From Massilia antarctica (lineage in GTDB: Bacteria > Pseudomonadota > Gammaproteobacteria > Burkholderiales > Burkholderiaceae_D), in contig NZ_CP065053.1 of the NCBI RefSeq assembly GCF_015689335.1, forward strand, positions 2,294,001-2,358,000: a stretch of 64,000 nucleotides of DNA, given 5' to 3'. A model generated the notes under the pieces. The model was given only the letters and a program-made list of their open reading frames with translations, was not told the origin of the DNA and made no database searches. Every line of letters begins with the position of its first letter. Position 1 is the stretch's first letter. The position numbers were made by a program, and so were the translations under genes. Positions 36,493 to 45,726 of this stretch are shown piece by piece.

Positions 36493-37170
36493 ATGAATCG
36501 TGCGTTTTTACCGGCCGCCGGAGCGGCGTTTGTGAAATCCTTGCTGGTGGCTACCCTTGCCGTGTCGGGCCTCGTGTCCGCCAACGAGCATGCACCCGCC
36601 CCAGCCAAGGCCGACGCCGCCAAAGGCGCGACCCTGTACGACAGTGGCGATGCCGCACGCGGCCTGGCCGCCTGCGCCTCCTGCCACGGCGCGGCCGGCA
36701 ATTCGACCATCGCCGACAATCCCAAGCTGGCTGGCCAGTTCGACGTCTACATCCACAAGCAACTGATCGATTTCACCACGCCCAAGCGCAAGCAGGCCGT
36801 GATGACCGGTTTCGCCAAGATGCTGTCGGACGAAGAAAAGAAAAACATCGCCGCTTACCTGGCCACGCAAACCCCGAAAGCGGGCGCGGCCAAGAACAAG
36901 GATACCGTCTTGCTGGGCAAGAAAATCTACCGCGGCGGCATTCCAGCCACCGGCGTGGCCGCCTGCGCCAGCTGTCACGGCGCCAACGGCAATGGCATCC
37001 CGGTGCAATTCCCGCGCCTGGCCGGCCAGCACCAGACCTATACGGTCACGCAATTGCAAAATTTCAAGGAAGGCAAGCGCGAGAACAGCGTGCAGATGAC
37101 GACCCTGGCGCAGCGCATGTCGACCAAGGAAATGGAAGCCGTGGCGGACTACATCGCCGGCTTGAAGTAA
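36493..37170 (+). CDS. Cytochrome c4 (diheme, periplasmic)
   Basis: 225 residues with a signal peptide ending about residue 31 (LAVSGLVSANEHA). Two c-type heme sites, CASCHGAAGN (about 56-60) and CASCHGANGN (about 157-161), each heading a similar half of about 95 residues, as in cytochrome c4. Distal Met ligands are in AVMTGFAKMLS and VQMTTLAQRMS. It passes electrons from the bc1 complex to terminal oxidases. The resB and ccsB genes that attach its heme follow directly. Confidence 0.93.
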   Translation: MNRAFLPAAGAAFVKSLLVATLAVSGLVSANEHAPAPAKADAAKGATLYDSGDAARGLAACASCHGAAGNSTIADNPKLAGQFDVYIHKQLIDFTTPKRKQAVMTGFAKMLSDEEKKNIAAYLATQTPKAGAAKNKDTVLLGKKIYRGGIPATGVAACASCHGANGNGIPVQFPRLAGQHQTYTVTQLQNFKEGKRENSVQMTTLAQRMSTKEMEAVADYIAGLK

Positions 37171-37231
37171 GCGGTAAGGCCGCTTGCGGCCGGGGCAGGC
37201 GCCGCCAGGCGCTTGCCTGCCATGGAAGGTC

Positions 37232-37268
37232 AAAGGGCGGCGGCGCGCAAGCGGGCTGCCCTTTTTGT
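37232..37268 (+). terminator. Intrinsic terminator after cytochrome c4
   Basis: AAAGGGC (37232-37238) pairs with GCCCTTT (37258-37264) around a GC-rich loop and is followed by TTTGTT. It lies 62 bp after the stop codon and before the resB start. Confidence 0.6.
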
Positions 37269-37316
37269 TGGTATCCTCGCGGCTTATTCGTGCCTGCACA
37301 TAGGGATCTGTAGAGA

Positions 37317-39419
37317 ATGAGCACCACCGGAATAGTTTTGAACACGCGCCGCCCGGTCCTGGCCGAGGCAGTCGAGCTGGTCTCGTCGATGCGCTTTGCC
37401 ATCAGCATGCTGACCATCATCGCGATTGCCTCGATGATCGGCACGGTTCTGACGCAAAACCAGCCCATGCCCAATTACGTCAACCAGTTCGGTCCGTTCT
37501 GGTTCGATGTGTTCAACAAGCTCGGCCTGTACGCGGTGTATTCGGCCTGGTGGTTCCTGCTGATCCTAGTGTTCCTGATCATCTCGACTTCGCTGTGCAT
37601 CGTGCGCAATGCGCCGAAAATGATCAAGGATATGCGCAGCTGGCGCGAGAACGTGCGCGAAACGTCGCTGCGCAACTTCCACCACAAGAGCGAGTGGAGC
37701 GCGCCGCTCTCGCGCGCTGACCTGGCGCGCCAGAGCGCCGCCCGCCTGTCCGACGCCGGCTACGCGGCCAAGATCGTGGAAAAGGACAAGGCCACTCTGG
37801 TCGCGGCCAGGAAGGGCGCGGCCAACAAGTTCGGCTACATCTTCGCGCACAGCTCGATCATCATCATCCTGGTCGGCGGCATGCTCGATTCGGACATTCC
37901 GATCCAGTTCCAGGAATGGTTCCTGGGCAAGAAGCCCTTCGTTGGCGGCGGCTTGATTTCCCAGATTCCCGCCGAGAACCGCCTCAGCCTGAGCAACCCG
38001 ACTTACCGCGGCAATACCCTCATTCCCGAAGGCCAGTCGAGCGATATCGCGATCATTCCGCGGCCGGACGGCGCGCTGCTGCAGCCGCTGCCGTTTACGA
38101 TCGAGCTCAAGCGCTTCATCATCGATTTTTATTCGACCGGCATGCCCAAGCTGTTCGCCAGCGAAGTGGTGATCCGCGACCACGAAACCGGCAAGACTTT
38201 CCCGGCCACGATCAAGGTCAACGAACCGCTGATCTACAAGGGCGTGGCGGTGTACCAGTCGAGCTTCGAAGATGGCGGCACCAAGCTCAAGATGCTGGCC
38301 TGGCCGATGAGCGGCACCGATACCGCTTCCTTCGCCATGAACGGCGAAGTGAACGCTTCCACGCCGCTGGCGCGCGGCGGCGAGCAATACACGGTCGAGT
38401 GGAGCGGTTTCCGGCCGTTCAACGTCGAAAACACGGCCGGCAACCAGGATGCGCGCGCCGTTACCAAGGGCCAGAGCCTGAACGAGCAGTTCGCCGTCTC
38501 GCTCGACAAGCATTCCGGTTCGGCCGGCAAGAATGCGAATAACAAGGATTTGAAGAACGTCGGTCCGAGCGTGCAATACAAGCTGCGCGACAAGACCGGC
38601 CAGGCGCGCGAATACCAGAACTACATGCAGCCGGTGACGGTCGACGGCGCCGAGGTGTTCCTCGCCGGTGTGCGCGCCTCGCCCGGCGATCCGTTCAGCT
38701 ACCTGCGCATTCCATCGGACCAGGCGCACACGGTCAAGGAATGGATGCGCCTGCGCGCGGCGCTGGCCGATCCGGCCCTGCGCGAGCTGGCGGCCGAGCG
38801 CTATGCGCGGCGCGCCATGCCGGTCGCCAGCAACACGCCGGCGGCCACCCTGGCGCGCCAGTTGCAGGAATCGTCATCGAAGAGCCTGGCTATCTTCGCC
38901 GGCGACGGCAAGCCGGGCGGATACGTGGCGGTGTCGCGCTTCCTGGAGAAAATTCCCGCCGCCGAGCAGGAAAAGGCGGCCGATATCTTCATGAAGATCC
39001 TCAACGGCACCCTGTGGGAGCTGTGGCAGGCGGCGCGCGAAAAGGATGGCCTGGCGCGGATGGAAGGCGACGAGAACCAGGCGCGCTTCCTGCAACTGGC
39101 TACCAATGCCCTGTCCGACAGCTTTTTCTACGGCGCCCCGGTCTATCTGCAGCTCGACGAATTCGTCGAGGTCAAGGCCTCGGTGCTGCAGGTCACGCGC
39201 TCGCCGGGCAAGGCCGTGGTCTATCTCGGCTGCGTGTTCCTGGTGCTGGGGGTGTTCGCCATGTTCTATATCCGCGAGCGGCGCCTGTGGATCTGGGTGC
39301 GCGACGGCGAGGACGGCGGCCCCGCGCACGCCCTGATGGCCATGAGCACGCAACGCAAGACGCTCGATTTCGAGCACGAATTCAACGATTTGAAAGCCAA
39401 GCTCGCACAGTTGGCGTAA
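37317..39419 (+). CDS. resB: Cytochrome c biogenesis protein ResB (Ccs1)
   Basis: 700 residues. Three N-terminal transmembrane helices (RFAISMLTIIAIASMIGTVL, WWFLLILVFLIISTSLCIV, FAHSSIIIILVGGML), a large periplasmic domain of about 450 residues with the ResB signatures FIIDFYSTGMPKLFASEV and LIYKGVAVYQSSFEDGGTKL, and a last helix (VVYLGCVFLVLGVFAMFYI). With CcsB it forms the system II machine that keeps heme and apocytochrome reduced and ligates heme to CXXCH. Next to its likely client, cytochrome c4, and to ccsB. Confidence 0.95.
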   Translation: MSTTGIVLNTRRPVLAEAVELVSSMRFAISMLTIIAIASMIGTVLTQNQPMPNYVNQFGPFWFDVFNKLGLYAVYSAWWFLLILVFLIISTSLCIVRNAPKMIKDMRSWRENVRETSLRNFHHKSEWSAPLSRADLARQSAARLSDAGYAAKIVEKDKATLVAARKGAANKFGYIFAHSSIIIILVGGMLDSDIPIQFQEWFLGKKPFVGGGLISQIPAENRLSLSNPTYRGNTLIPEGQSSDIAIIPRPDGALLQPLPFTIELKRFIIDFYSTGMPKLFASEVVIRDHETGKTFPATIKVNEPLIYKGVAVYQSSFEDGGTKLKMLAWPMSGTDTASFAMNGEVNASTPLARGGEQYTVEWSGFRPFNVENTAGNQDARAVTKGQSLNEQFAVSLDKHSGSAGKNANNKDLKNVGPSVQYKLRDKTGQAREYQNYMQPVTVDGAEVFLAGVRASPGDPFSYLRIPSDQAHTVKEWMRLRAALADPALRELAAERYARRAMPVASNTPAATLARQLQESSSKSLAIFAGDGKPGGYVAVSRFLEKIPAAEQEKAADIFMKILNGTLWELWQAAREKDGLARMEGDENQARFLQLATNALSDSFFYGAPVYLQLDEFVEVKASVLQVTRSPGKAVVYLGCVFLVLGVFAMFYIRERRLWIWVRDGEDGGPAHALMAMSTQRKTLDFEHEFNDLKAKLAQLA

Positions 39420-39470
39420 GCTGTGCCGCATATTCCCGCGCACCTTGGCTGTGCCGTACTGGAGAACGAG

Positions 39471-40661
39471 ATGGAAGCATCGCAAGCAACACAAGCATCA
39501 CAAGCAGCAGCCCACCTGGCCCAGGGTCAGACTTACCAGCAGGCACCAGGCTACTTCAAGCGCCTCGGCCCGCTCGACTGGCTGTTCGCCGCGCTGCTGC
39601 TGGGCGCCTCGCTGTTCGCGCTGAACCGCTACGGCGCCTTCATGGATGCCTACGAAAAGGTGATCCTGGTGCTGGCCGCGCCCACCTTCGCCGCCCTCGG
39701 CTGGCACTGGAAGCCGGTACGCTGGCTGATGCCGCTGGTGGCGCTGCTGGCGCTGTTCGCCGTGTCCCTGTACGACGGCAACCTCGACATGGCGAACAAG
39801 AAATTTTTCCTGAAATACATGCTGTCGAGCCAGTCCGCGATTTTGTGGATGAGCGCCCTGTTCGTGTTTTCCACCGTGTTTTACTGGGTCGGCATGCTCA
39901 GCCGCTCGAACTTCGGTTCCTCGGTCGGCTCGCGCCTGTGCTGGGCCGCCGTGGTGCTCGGCTGGACCGGGATGATGGTGCGCTGGTACGAGTCCTACCT
40001 GATCGGCGCCGACGTCGGCCATATTCCCGTCTCCAACCTGTATGAAGTGTTCATCCTGTTTTCGATGATCACCGCCATGTTTTATTTGTACTACGAGAAA
40101 CACTATGCCACCCGCCAGCTGGGCGCCTTCGTGCTGCCGGTGATCGCCGCCGCGGTCGGCTTCCTGCTGTGGTACACGGTCTCGCGCGACGCCGCCGACA
40201 TCCAGCCACTGGTGCCGGCCCTGCAGAGCTGGTGGATGAAAATCCACGTGCCCGCCAATTTCATCGGCTACGGCACCTTCGCGCTGGCGGCCATGGTCGG
40301 CTCGGCCTACCTGGTCAAGTCGTATGGCCACCTGGAAGACCGCCTGCCGTCCCTGGAAGTGCTCGACGACGTGATGTACAAGTCGATTTCGGTCGGTTTC
40401 GCCTTCTTCACCGTGGCCACCATCCTGGGCGCCCTGTGGGCGGCCGAAGCCTGGGGCGGCTACTGGTCCTGGGATCCGAAGGAAACCTGGGCCCTGATCG
40501 TCTGGCTCAACTACGCGGCCTGGCTGCACATGCGCCTGATGACGGGCCTGCGCGGCAGGGTGGCGGCCTGGTGGGCCCTGATCGGCCTGGTGGTGACGAC
40601 CTTTGCGTTTTTGGGCGTGAATATGTTCCTGTCCGGCTTGCATTCTTATGGCAAACTTTAA
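39471..40661 (+). CDS. ccsB: Cytochrome c synthesis protein CcsB (ResC/CcsA family)
   Basis: 396 residues from ATG 39471, with GGAG 8 bp upstream; a GTG at 39423 is less likely. About eight transmembrane helices. The heme-binding WWD motif is seen as AAEAWGGYWSWDPKETWALIVWL near residue 330, with flanking conserved histidines (KIHVPANFIGYG before, WLHMRLMTGLRG after). It transports heme outward and forms the synthase with ResB, encoded 51 bp upstream. The N-terminus is Gln/Ala-rich (EASQATQASQAA) and probably cytoplasmic. Confidence 0.94.
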   Translation: MEASQATQASQAAAHLAQGQTYQQAPGYFKRLGPLDWLFAALLLGASLFALNRYGAFMDAYEKVILVLAAPTFAALGWHWKPVRWLMPLVALLALFAVSLYDGNLDMANKKFFLKYMLSSQSAILWMSALFVFSTVFYWVGMLSRSNFGSSVGSRLCWAAVVLGWTGMMVRWYESYLIGADVGHIPVSNLYEVFILFSMITAMFYLYYEKHYATRQLGAFVLPVIAAAVGFLLWYTVSRDAADIQPLVPALQSWWMKIHVPANFIGYGTFALAAMVGSAYLVKSYGHLEDRLPSLEVLDDVMYKSISVGFAFFTVATILGALWAAEAWGGYWSWDPKETWALIVWLNYAAWLHMRLMTGLRGRVAAWWALIGLVVTTFAFLGVNMFLSGLHSYGKL

Positions 40662-40749
40662 TGGCGCAAGTACGCTGGGCTGAAAGCGGCAAGATGGTGT
40701 AATGTGGGTAATGACTCGCTGAAACCATCTGATTTGCCGAAAGACGCCC

Positions 40750-41730
40750 ATGCTGATCAAACGTAGCCCCAACGGTATCGACCTGCCGTTTTCCTCCGAC
40801 ATCACGCCGCAGGCGGTGTACGAATCGCGCCGCCGTTTCATCGCGCAGATGGCGGCCGGCGCCGTCGCCGGCGGCGCCTTGTGGGAAATGGCCAACCGCG
40901 AAGCCTTCGCGGCCGCCGCGCCGGCGCAAACCTTGGTCGGCAAGCTCAATCCGGCCTATGGCGCGCTCGACAAGCAGACTCCGTTCAAGGATGCGTCGAC
41001 CTACAATAACTTCTATGAATTCGGCCTCGACAAGGCCGATCCGGCCCAGAACGCGCACACGCTCAAGACGCGCCCCTGGACCGTGAGCATCGAAGGCGAG
41101 GTCAAAAAGCCGATGACCCTGGACCTCGATGCGCTGCTCAAGCTCGCGCCGCTCGAAGAGCGTATCTACCGGCTGCGCTGCGTGGAAGGCTGGTCGATGG
41201 TGATTCCGTGGGTCGGCTATTCGCTCTCCGAACTGATCAAAAAAGTCGAGCCGACCGGCAACGCCAAATACGTCGAATTCGTCAGCCTGGCCGACAAGGC
41301 GCAGATGCCGGGCGTCGGCAGCCGCGTGCTCAACTGGCCGTATGTGGAGGGCTTGCGCATCGATGAAGCCAATCATCCGCTGACCTTGCTGACCCTGGGC
41401 ATGTACGGGCAGACCCTGCCGAACCAGAACGGCGCCCCGGTGCGTCTGGTGGTGCCCTGGAAATATGGTTTCAAGTCGGCCAAGTCGATCGTCAAGATAC
41501 GCTTCGTCAAGGAGCAGCCGCGCACGGCGTGGAATGTGTCGGCGCCGTCCGAGTACGGCTTTTATTCCAACGTCAATCCCGAGGTCGACCATCCGCGCTG
41601 GTCGCAGGCCAGCGAGCGCCGCATCGGCGAAGATGGCTTCTTCCAGAAAAAGCGCAAGACGCTGATGTTCAACGGGTACGGCGACGTCGCTTCCCTGTAC
41701 AGCGGACTTGACCTGAAAAAGAACTTTTAA
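40750..41730 (+). CDS. msrP: Protein-methionine-sulfoxide reductase catalytic subunit MsrP
   Basis: 326 residues. A Tat signal peptide is visible ([20 protein letters not shown], cleavage after about residue 55). The molybdenum-cofactor domain contains [17 protein letters not shown], whose Cys ligates Mo, and [16 protein letters not shown]. It repairs oxidised methionine in periplasmic proteins, taking electrons from MsrQ encoded 5 bp downstream. Typical YedY length. Confidence 0.96.
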   Translation: MLIKRSPNGIDLPFSSDITPQAVYESRRRFIAQMAAGAVAGGALWEMANREAFAAAAPAQTLVGKLNPAYGALDKQTPFKDASTYNNFYEFGLDKADPAQNAHTLKTRPWTVSIEGEVKKPMTLDLDALLKLAPLEERIYRLRCVEGWSMVIPWVGYSLSELIKKVEPTGNAKYVEFVSLADKAQMPGVGSRVLNWPYVEGLRIDEANHPLTLLTLGMYGQTLPNQNGAPVRLVVPWKYGFKSAKSIVKIRFVKEQPRTAWNVSAPSEYGFYSNVNPEVDHPRWSQASERRIGEDGFFQKKRKTLMFNGYGDVASLYSGLDLKKNF

Positions 41731-41735
41731 GCACG

Positions 41736-42359
41736 ATGGCTTTCAATCCCGCTTCCCGGCAGCTGCTCGCCATCAAGGCCGCGCTGTTCGCGCTGGCGCT
41801 GGTACCGCTGGCGCGCATGGTGTACCTGACCGTCAGCGGGCAGCTGGTCGAGCCGCTCGAATTCATTACGCGCGGCACCGGCGACTGGGTGCTGTACATG
41901 CTGTGCATCACCCTGGCGCTCACGCCCCTGCGGCGCCTGACGGGCTGGAACTGGCTGGTCAAGCTGCGCCGCATGGCGGGGCTGTTCACCTTTTTCTACG
42001 GCTGCCTGCACTTCCTCACCTTCCTCTGGTTCGACCATTTTTTCGATCTGGCGGAGATGTTCCGGGACGTCATCAAGCGCCCCTTCATCACGGTGGGCTT
42101 CATCGCCTTCGTGCTGCTCATTCCGCTGGCCGTGACCAGCACCAACGGCATGATCAAGCGCCTCGGCGGCAAGCGCTGGCAGTGGCTGCACCGGCTCATT
42201 TATCTGATCGCGCCGCTGGCGATCCTGCATTTCTGGTGGATGAAGGCCGGCAAGAACAACTTCACCGAGCCGCTCATTACCGGCGCCATCGTGGCCGTGC
42301 TGCTGGGGCTGCGGGTAGTGTGGAGCCGCCAGAAAGCCGCCGCCGCCGCGCGCGCCTGA
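41736..42359 (+). CDS. msrQ: Heme-binding membrane subunit MsrQ
   Basis: 207 residues and about six transmembrane helices. Conserved segments RGTGDWVLYMLCITLALTPL, RRMAGLFTFFYGCLHFLTFLW and KRWQWLHRLIYLIAPLAILHF carry the heme-ligating histidines of the ferric-reductase-like fold. It hands quinol-derived electrons to periplasmic MsrP; the genes are 5 bp apart. Confidence 0.95.
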   Translation: MAFNPASRQLLAIKAALFALALVPLARMVYLTVSGQLVEPLEFITRGTGDWVLYMLCITLALTPLRRLTGWNWLVKLRRMAGLFTFFYGCLHFLTFLWFDHFFDLAEMFRDVIKRPFITVGFIAFVLLIPLAVTSTNGMIKRLGGKRWQWLHRLIYLIAPLAILHFWWMKAGKNNFTEPLITGAIVAVLLGLRVVWSRQKAAAAARA

Positions 42360-42390
42360 GGCAGCGCAAAGGCAGGGCAGGGGCGCTCGC

Positions 42391-42396
42391 TACAAT
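42391..42396 (+). promoter_or_regulatory. Possible -10 element giving a leaderless rpn transcript
   Basis: TACAAT ends 5 bp before the ATG at 42402, so a transcript starting at the usual distance would begin at or near the start codon. No clear -35 is seen. Confidence 0.25.
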
Positions 42397-42401
42397 GCGC
42401 C

Positions 42402-43412
42402 ATGCCCGCCCTTCACGATCGCGGATACCGTTCGCTGTTCGCCCACCCGGAACTGGTGCGCGAACTGGTCACCGACTTTACTTCCATCAAGCTGCTCGAC
42501 GAGATTCCGCTGTCTGCCTTCGAGCGGGTCAACCCGGCGTATGTGAGCGAGCGCCTGTCGGCACGCGAGGATGACATCGTCTGGCGCGTGCGGCTGGGCG
42601 ATGAATTTCTTTACGTGTACATCCTGATCGAATGCCAGTCCGGCGTGGACAGCTGGATGGCACTGCGCATGCAGACCTACATCGGCTTGCTGTACCAGGA
42701 CCTGGTCAAGGGCCACAAATTGTCCCCTGGCCTGCTGTTGCCGCCGGTGCTGCCGCTGGTGTTCTACAACGGCGTGCCGCGCTGGAGCGCCAGCATGGAC
42801 TTGTCCGGCCTCCTCATGCAAGCGCCCGCCGAACTGGCGGCCTTGCAGCCATCCCAGCGCTACGTGCTGATCGACCAGCAGCGCCTGGACAGGGCAGAGT
42901 TGGAAGCGAACGCCAGCCTGTTGGCGCTGCTGTTCCGGTTTGAACTTTCTGCCACCCCCGATGTCTCAAAAAATGTCTTTGCTGCGCTGACCACATGGTT
43001 CAAGGGATCACCCCAGGCCAGCCTGCGGCGTTCGGTTCAGGTGTGGATCAACGCACTGCTGGCACGCGGAGCCAGCAAAGAGGAATTGTGCATGGTTGAC
43101 AGGGTGGAGGAGGGTGCTGACATGGGCGGTAAGCTTGCAATCTGGGCCGAGCAGTTCGAGGAGCTCGGCTTTCAAAAGGGATGCGCGCAAGGTAAGGCGG
43201 AAGGCAAGGCGGAAGGCGTCGCTGAAGGCAAGGCCGAAGGGCCGGTAATAGCGCTACGCGGGGTGCTGGGCAAGCTGTTGCGCATCCGGTTCGGTGATGT
43301 GCCGGACTTGGCAGCTCAACGCATCGAGCAAGCCACGCAAGGGGAACTTGAGCGCTGGATCGAGCGCGGCATCGCCGCTCCCAGCGTGCCGGCACTGTTC
43401 GGCGCTGACTGA
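42402..43412 (+). CDS. Rpn family recombination-promoting nuclease/putative transposase
   Basis: 336 residues. The N-terminal PD-(D/E)XK-like domain begins HDRGYRSLFAHPELVRELV and includes RLGDEFLYVYILIECQSGVD, where E and Q take the ExK-like positions, and MALRMQTYIGLLYQDLV, typical of the YhgA/Rpn family (RpnA-E of E. coli, RecA-independent recombination nucleases). Residues about 264-283 hold a repeated KAEG motif (GKAEGKAEGVAEGKAEG), and the C-terminal 60 residues (LGKLLRIRFGDVPDLAAQRIE...) form a DUF4351-like tail. The start overlaps a -10-like box, suggesting a leaderless mRNA. Confidence 0.8.
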   Translation: MPALHDRGYRSLFAHPELVRELVTDFTSIKLLDEIPLSAFERVNPAYVSERLSAREDDIVWRVRLGDEFLYVYILIECQSGVDSWMALRMQTYIGLLYQDLVKGHKLSPGLLLPPVLPLVFYNGVPRWSASMDLSGLLMQAPAELAALQPSQRYVLIDQQRLDRAELEANASLLALLFRFELSATPDVSKNVFAALTTWFKGSPQASLRRSVQVWINALLARGASKEELCMVDRVEEGADMGGKLAIWAEQFEELGFQKGCAQGKAEGKAEGVAEGKAEGPVIALRGVLGKLLRIRFGDVPDLAAQRIEQATQGELERWIERGIAAPSVPALFGAD

Positions 43413-43492
43413 AGCGTGTGCCGGCAAGGCGCTGACGTCGGCATGAAACCTGGCGCCAATACGCGCAATACCCAGTTTGAGGAGGGCCAGCC

Positions 43493-43813
43493 ATGGAAAA
43501 GGAAGGCGACACATCGAATGAGGAAGCCGCCATACTCGTGGTAAAGCGGTTCATGGAAGTATGGCGTAGGGCGAACGGCAATGTTGATGCGTTGGACAGC
43601 GCTTTCGAGGAAATCGAGGCGGAAACAACGGCGATCTTGCGCGCCAACCTGAAACGCGACGTGCGCGCATGTTTCGGCTTCCTGCCAGAAACTGCGGCTC
43701 AGCGCATTGATCAGGCCGGGCGCAAGGAGCTTGATGCATGGGCACAGTGTGGCAATGATGCGGCCACGCTGTCGGCGCTCTTTGGCCAGGGCGCCGCGCC
43801 CGGACTTACTTGA
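43493..43813 (+). CDS. Small protein resembling the C-terminal tail of the Rpn nuclease
   Basis: 106 residues. The end (TAAQRIDQAGRKELDAWAQ ... LSALFG) aligns with the upstream Rpn tail (LAAQRIEQATQGELERWIE ... VPALFG). It lacks the nuclease domain and so looks like the remnant of a tandem paralogue or a stand-alone tail domain. The reading frame is intact, with a GGAGG-type site about 15 bp before the ATG. It converges with lysA and overlaps its end by 8 bp. Confidence 0.55.
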   Translation: MEKEGDTSNEEAAILVVKRFMEVWRRANGNVDALDSAFEEIEAETTAILRANLKRDVRACFGFLPETAAQRIDQAGRKELDAWAQCGNDAATLSALFGQGAAPGLT

Positions 43814-45083
43814 GCATCGATTCCAGCGCAAACAGCTCGGCTGGCTCTTCGCGGCGGCGCACCAGGTGCACCGTATCGCCATCGACCATCACCTCGGCGG
43901 CGCGCCCGCGCGTGTTGTAGTTCGACGACATGGTAAAACCGTAGGCCCCAGCCTGCATGATGGCCAGCAGGTCGCCCTGCGCTACCTTCAGTTCGCGCTC
44001 GCGCGCCAGCCAGTCGCCCGACTCGCACACGGGGCCGACCACGTCGTAGCTCACGGCCGCCTGCGTGCTCGCCTGCACTGGCTGCACATCCATCCAGGCT
44101 TGGTACAGGGCTGGGCGCATCAGGTCGTTCATGGCCGCGTCGACAATGCAAAAATTCTTTTCGGTACCAGGTTTGAGGAACTCGACGCGGGTCAGCAGCA
44201 CGCCCGTATCGCCCACGATGGCGCGGCCCGGCTCGAAAATCACCTTGATCGGCGCGCCGCCGTGATGTGCCGCGCGCCAGGCGTCGATACGCGCGAATAC
44301 GCGGCCCAGGTAGTCGCCCACCGGCACTGGCGGGGCGTCGCCCTCGGCGCCGTAGTTGATGCCGATGCCGCCGCCCATGTCCAGATGGTCGAGTACGATG
44401 CCTTCGGCGCCGAGCGCGTCGACCAGTTCGATCAGCTTGTCGAGCGCTTCGAGCAGCGGCGCGTCGTCCAGCAACTGCGAGCCGATGTGGCAATCGATCC
44501 CGACCAGGGTCAGGTGCGGCAGGCTGGCGGCGCTGCGGTAGGTGGCCAGCGCATCGTCGAAGGCGACGCCGAATTTGTTCGCCTTCAGGCCGGTGGCGAT
44601 GTAGGGATGGGTCTTGGCATCGACGTTCGGGTTCACGCGCAGCGACACGCGCGCCTGCTTGCCCATGGCGCCGGCCACCTCGTTCAAGCGGTGCAGCTCG
44701 GGAATCGACTCGACGTTAAAGCACAGGATATCGTGCGACAGCGCCAGCCGCATTTCGCAGGCCGTCTTGCCGACACCAGAAAAGATCACCTTGGCCGGAT
44801 CGCCGCCAGCGGCGATCACGCGCAGCAGTTCGCCGCCCGAGACGATGTCGAAGCCGGCGCCGCGGCGCGCCAGCAAGTCGAGGATGGCCAGGTTGGAATT
44901 GGCTTTCATCGCATAGCAGACCAGCGCATCGCGCCCGGCGCAGGCGTCGGCGAAGGCGTCGAAGTTCTCCAGCAACGCCGCTTTTGAATACACATAGGTC
45001 GGCGTGCCGAACTGTTCAGCAATGCGGGACAGGGGGGTGCGTTCGGCGTGCAGGACGCCGTCCAGGTGAAAGAAATGCGGCAT
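43806..45083 (-). CDS. lysA: Diaminopimelate decarboxylase
   Basis: 425 residues. Makes L-lysine from meso-diaminopimelate with PLP. Alanine-racemase-like barrel with the PLP lysine in CYAMKANSN, HIGSQLLD, the Gly-rich phosphate loop HLDMGGGIGINYG, EPGRAIVGDTG, and the C-terminal catalytic Cys region NFCIVDAAMNDLMRP ... GPVCESGDWLA. The lptM gene is 3 bp upstream on the same strand, a common betaproteobacterial pair. Confidence 0.96.
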   Translation of the reverse strand: MPHFFHLDGVLHAERTPLSRIAEQFGTPTYVYSKAALLENFDAFADACAGRDALVCYAMKANSNLAILDLLARRGAGFDIVSGGELLRVIAAGGDPAKVIFSGVGKTACEMRLALSHDILCFNVESIPELHRLNEVAGAMGKQARVSLRVNPNVDAKTHPYIATGLKANKFGVAFDDALATYRSAASLPHLTLVGIDCHIGSQLLDDAPLLEALDKLIELVDALGAEGIVLDHLDMGGGIGINYGAEGDAPPVPVGDYLGRVFARIDAWRAAHHGGAPIKVIFEPGRAIVGDTGVLLTRVEFLKPGTEKNFCIVDAAMNDLMRPALYQAWMDVQPVQASTQAAVSYDVVGPVCESGDWLARERELKVAQGDLLAIMQAGAYGFTMSSNYNTRGRAAEVMVDGDTVHLVRRREEPAELFALESMLK

Positions 45084-45086
45084 GGT

Positions 45087-45257
45087 TTATTGGGCAGCGG
45101 GAGAAGAGGGTGGAGGTGGCGTGGTCGGTGAAACGGCGGGTGCGGCGGGCTTGGCGGGCGGCTTGGGCAGGTACAGCGGACCGGTCTGGCCGCAGCCTGC
45201 CAGCAAGCCAAAGACCACGGCGGTGATGCCGATATTGAGCGCAGATGAAGACTTCAC
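45087..45257 (-). CDS. lptM: LptM (YifL-like) small lipoprotein
   Basis: 56 residues from GTG 45257 (KSSSALNIGITAVV...); a GTG at 45269 would add four residues. Lipobox GLLAGCGQTGPLYLP: the Cys-Gly-Gln-x-Gly-x-Leu-Tyr-x-Pro pattern is the signature of LptM, which helps mature the LptD translocon for lipopolysaccharide export. A Pro-rich tail follows. Encoded just before lysA and divergent from cyaY, the usual order. Confidence 0.85.
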   Translation of the reverse strand: MKSSSALNIGITAVVFGLLAGCGQTGPLYLPKPPAKPAAPAVSPTTPPPPSSPAAQ

Positions 45258-45298
45258 GATTAGAATCACGGTTTGATTGGCAGACCTTGGAGTGTAGC

Positions 45299-45625
45299 AT
45301 GAGCGAAAAAGAATTTTTGGACCTGGCCGAAACGACCCTGAACAAGATCGAAGAGGCGATGGACCGGCTGAACGACGAGGATGTCATCGATGTCGAGTGC
45401 AAGCGCAGCGGCAACGTGCTGGAGATCGAGTTCATCGACAACGGCAGCAAGATCATCGTCAACAGCCAGGCGCCGATGCAGGAACTGTGGGTGGCGGCCA
45501 AGTCGGGCGGCTTCCACTACAAGCGGCTCGATGGCGCCTGGGTCAACACACGTGACGGCAGCGAACTGTTCGCCGCCCTGTCGGACCTCGCCAGCGCCCA
45601 GGGCGGCGCCCGCGTCACGCTCTGA
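45299..45625 (+). CDS. cyaY: Iron-sulfur cluster assembly protein CyaY (frataxin)
   Basis: 108 residues from ATG 45299. The acidic first helix (EFLDLAETTLNKIEEAMDRL, DEDVIDVE) that binds iron and the frataxin sheet motif (IIVNSQAPMQELWVAAKSGG, FHYKRLDGAWVNTRDGSEL) are complete. It modulates IscS during Fe-S cluster assembly. Divergent from lptM-lysA, separated by only about 40 bp that must hold both promoters. Confidence 0.95.
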   Translation: MSEKEFLDLAETTLNKIEEAMDRLNDEDVIDVECKRSGNVLEIEFIDNGSKIIVNSQAPMQELWVAAKSGGFHYKRLDGAWVNTRDGSELFAALSDLASAQGGARVTL

Positions 45626-45630
45626 CGGCA

Positions 45631-45719
45631 TGGTGGGACCGCGGTCAGACCCCAACCGGCTGGTGGAACCGGGGTCAGACCCCAACCGGCAAAACCGGGG
45701 TCTGACCCCGGTTCCACCA
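45631..45719. repeat. 30-bp direct repeats plus inverted copy, likely bidirectional terminator
   Basis: 45631-45660 and 45661-45690 are 30-bp copies differing at two bases. The first 23 bases of the second copy (45661-45683) are exactly complementary to 45697-45719, giving a 23-bp stem with a 13-nt loop. It lies between the convergent ends of cyaY and mrcA. The core GGGGTCAGACCCC is itself palindromic. Confidence 0.8.
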
Positions 45720-45726
45720 TGCCCGA

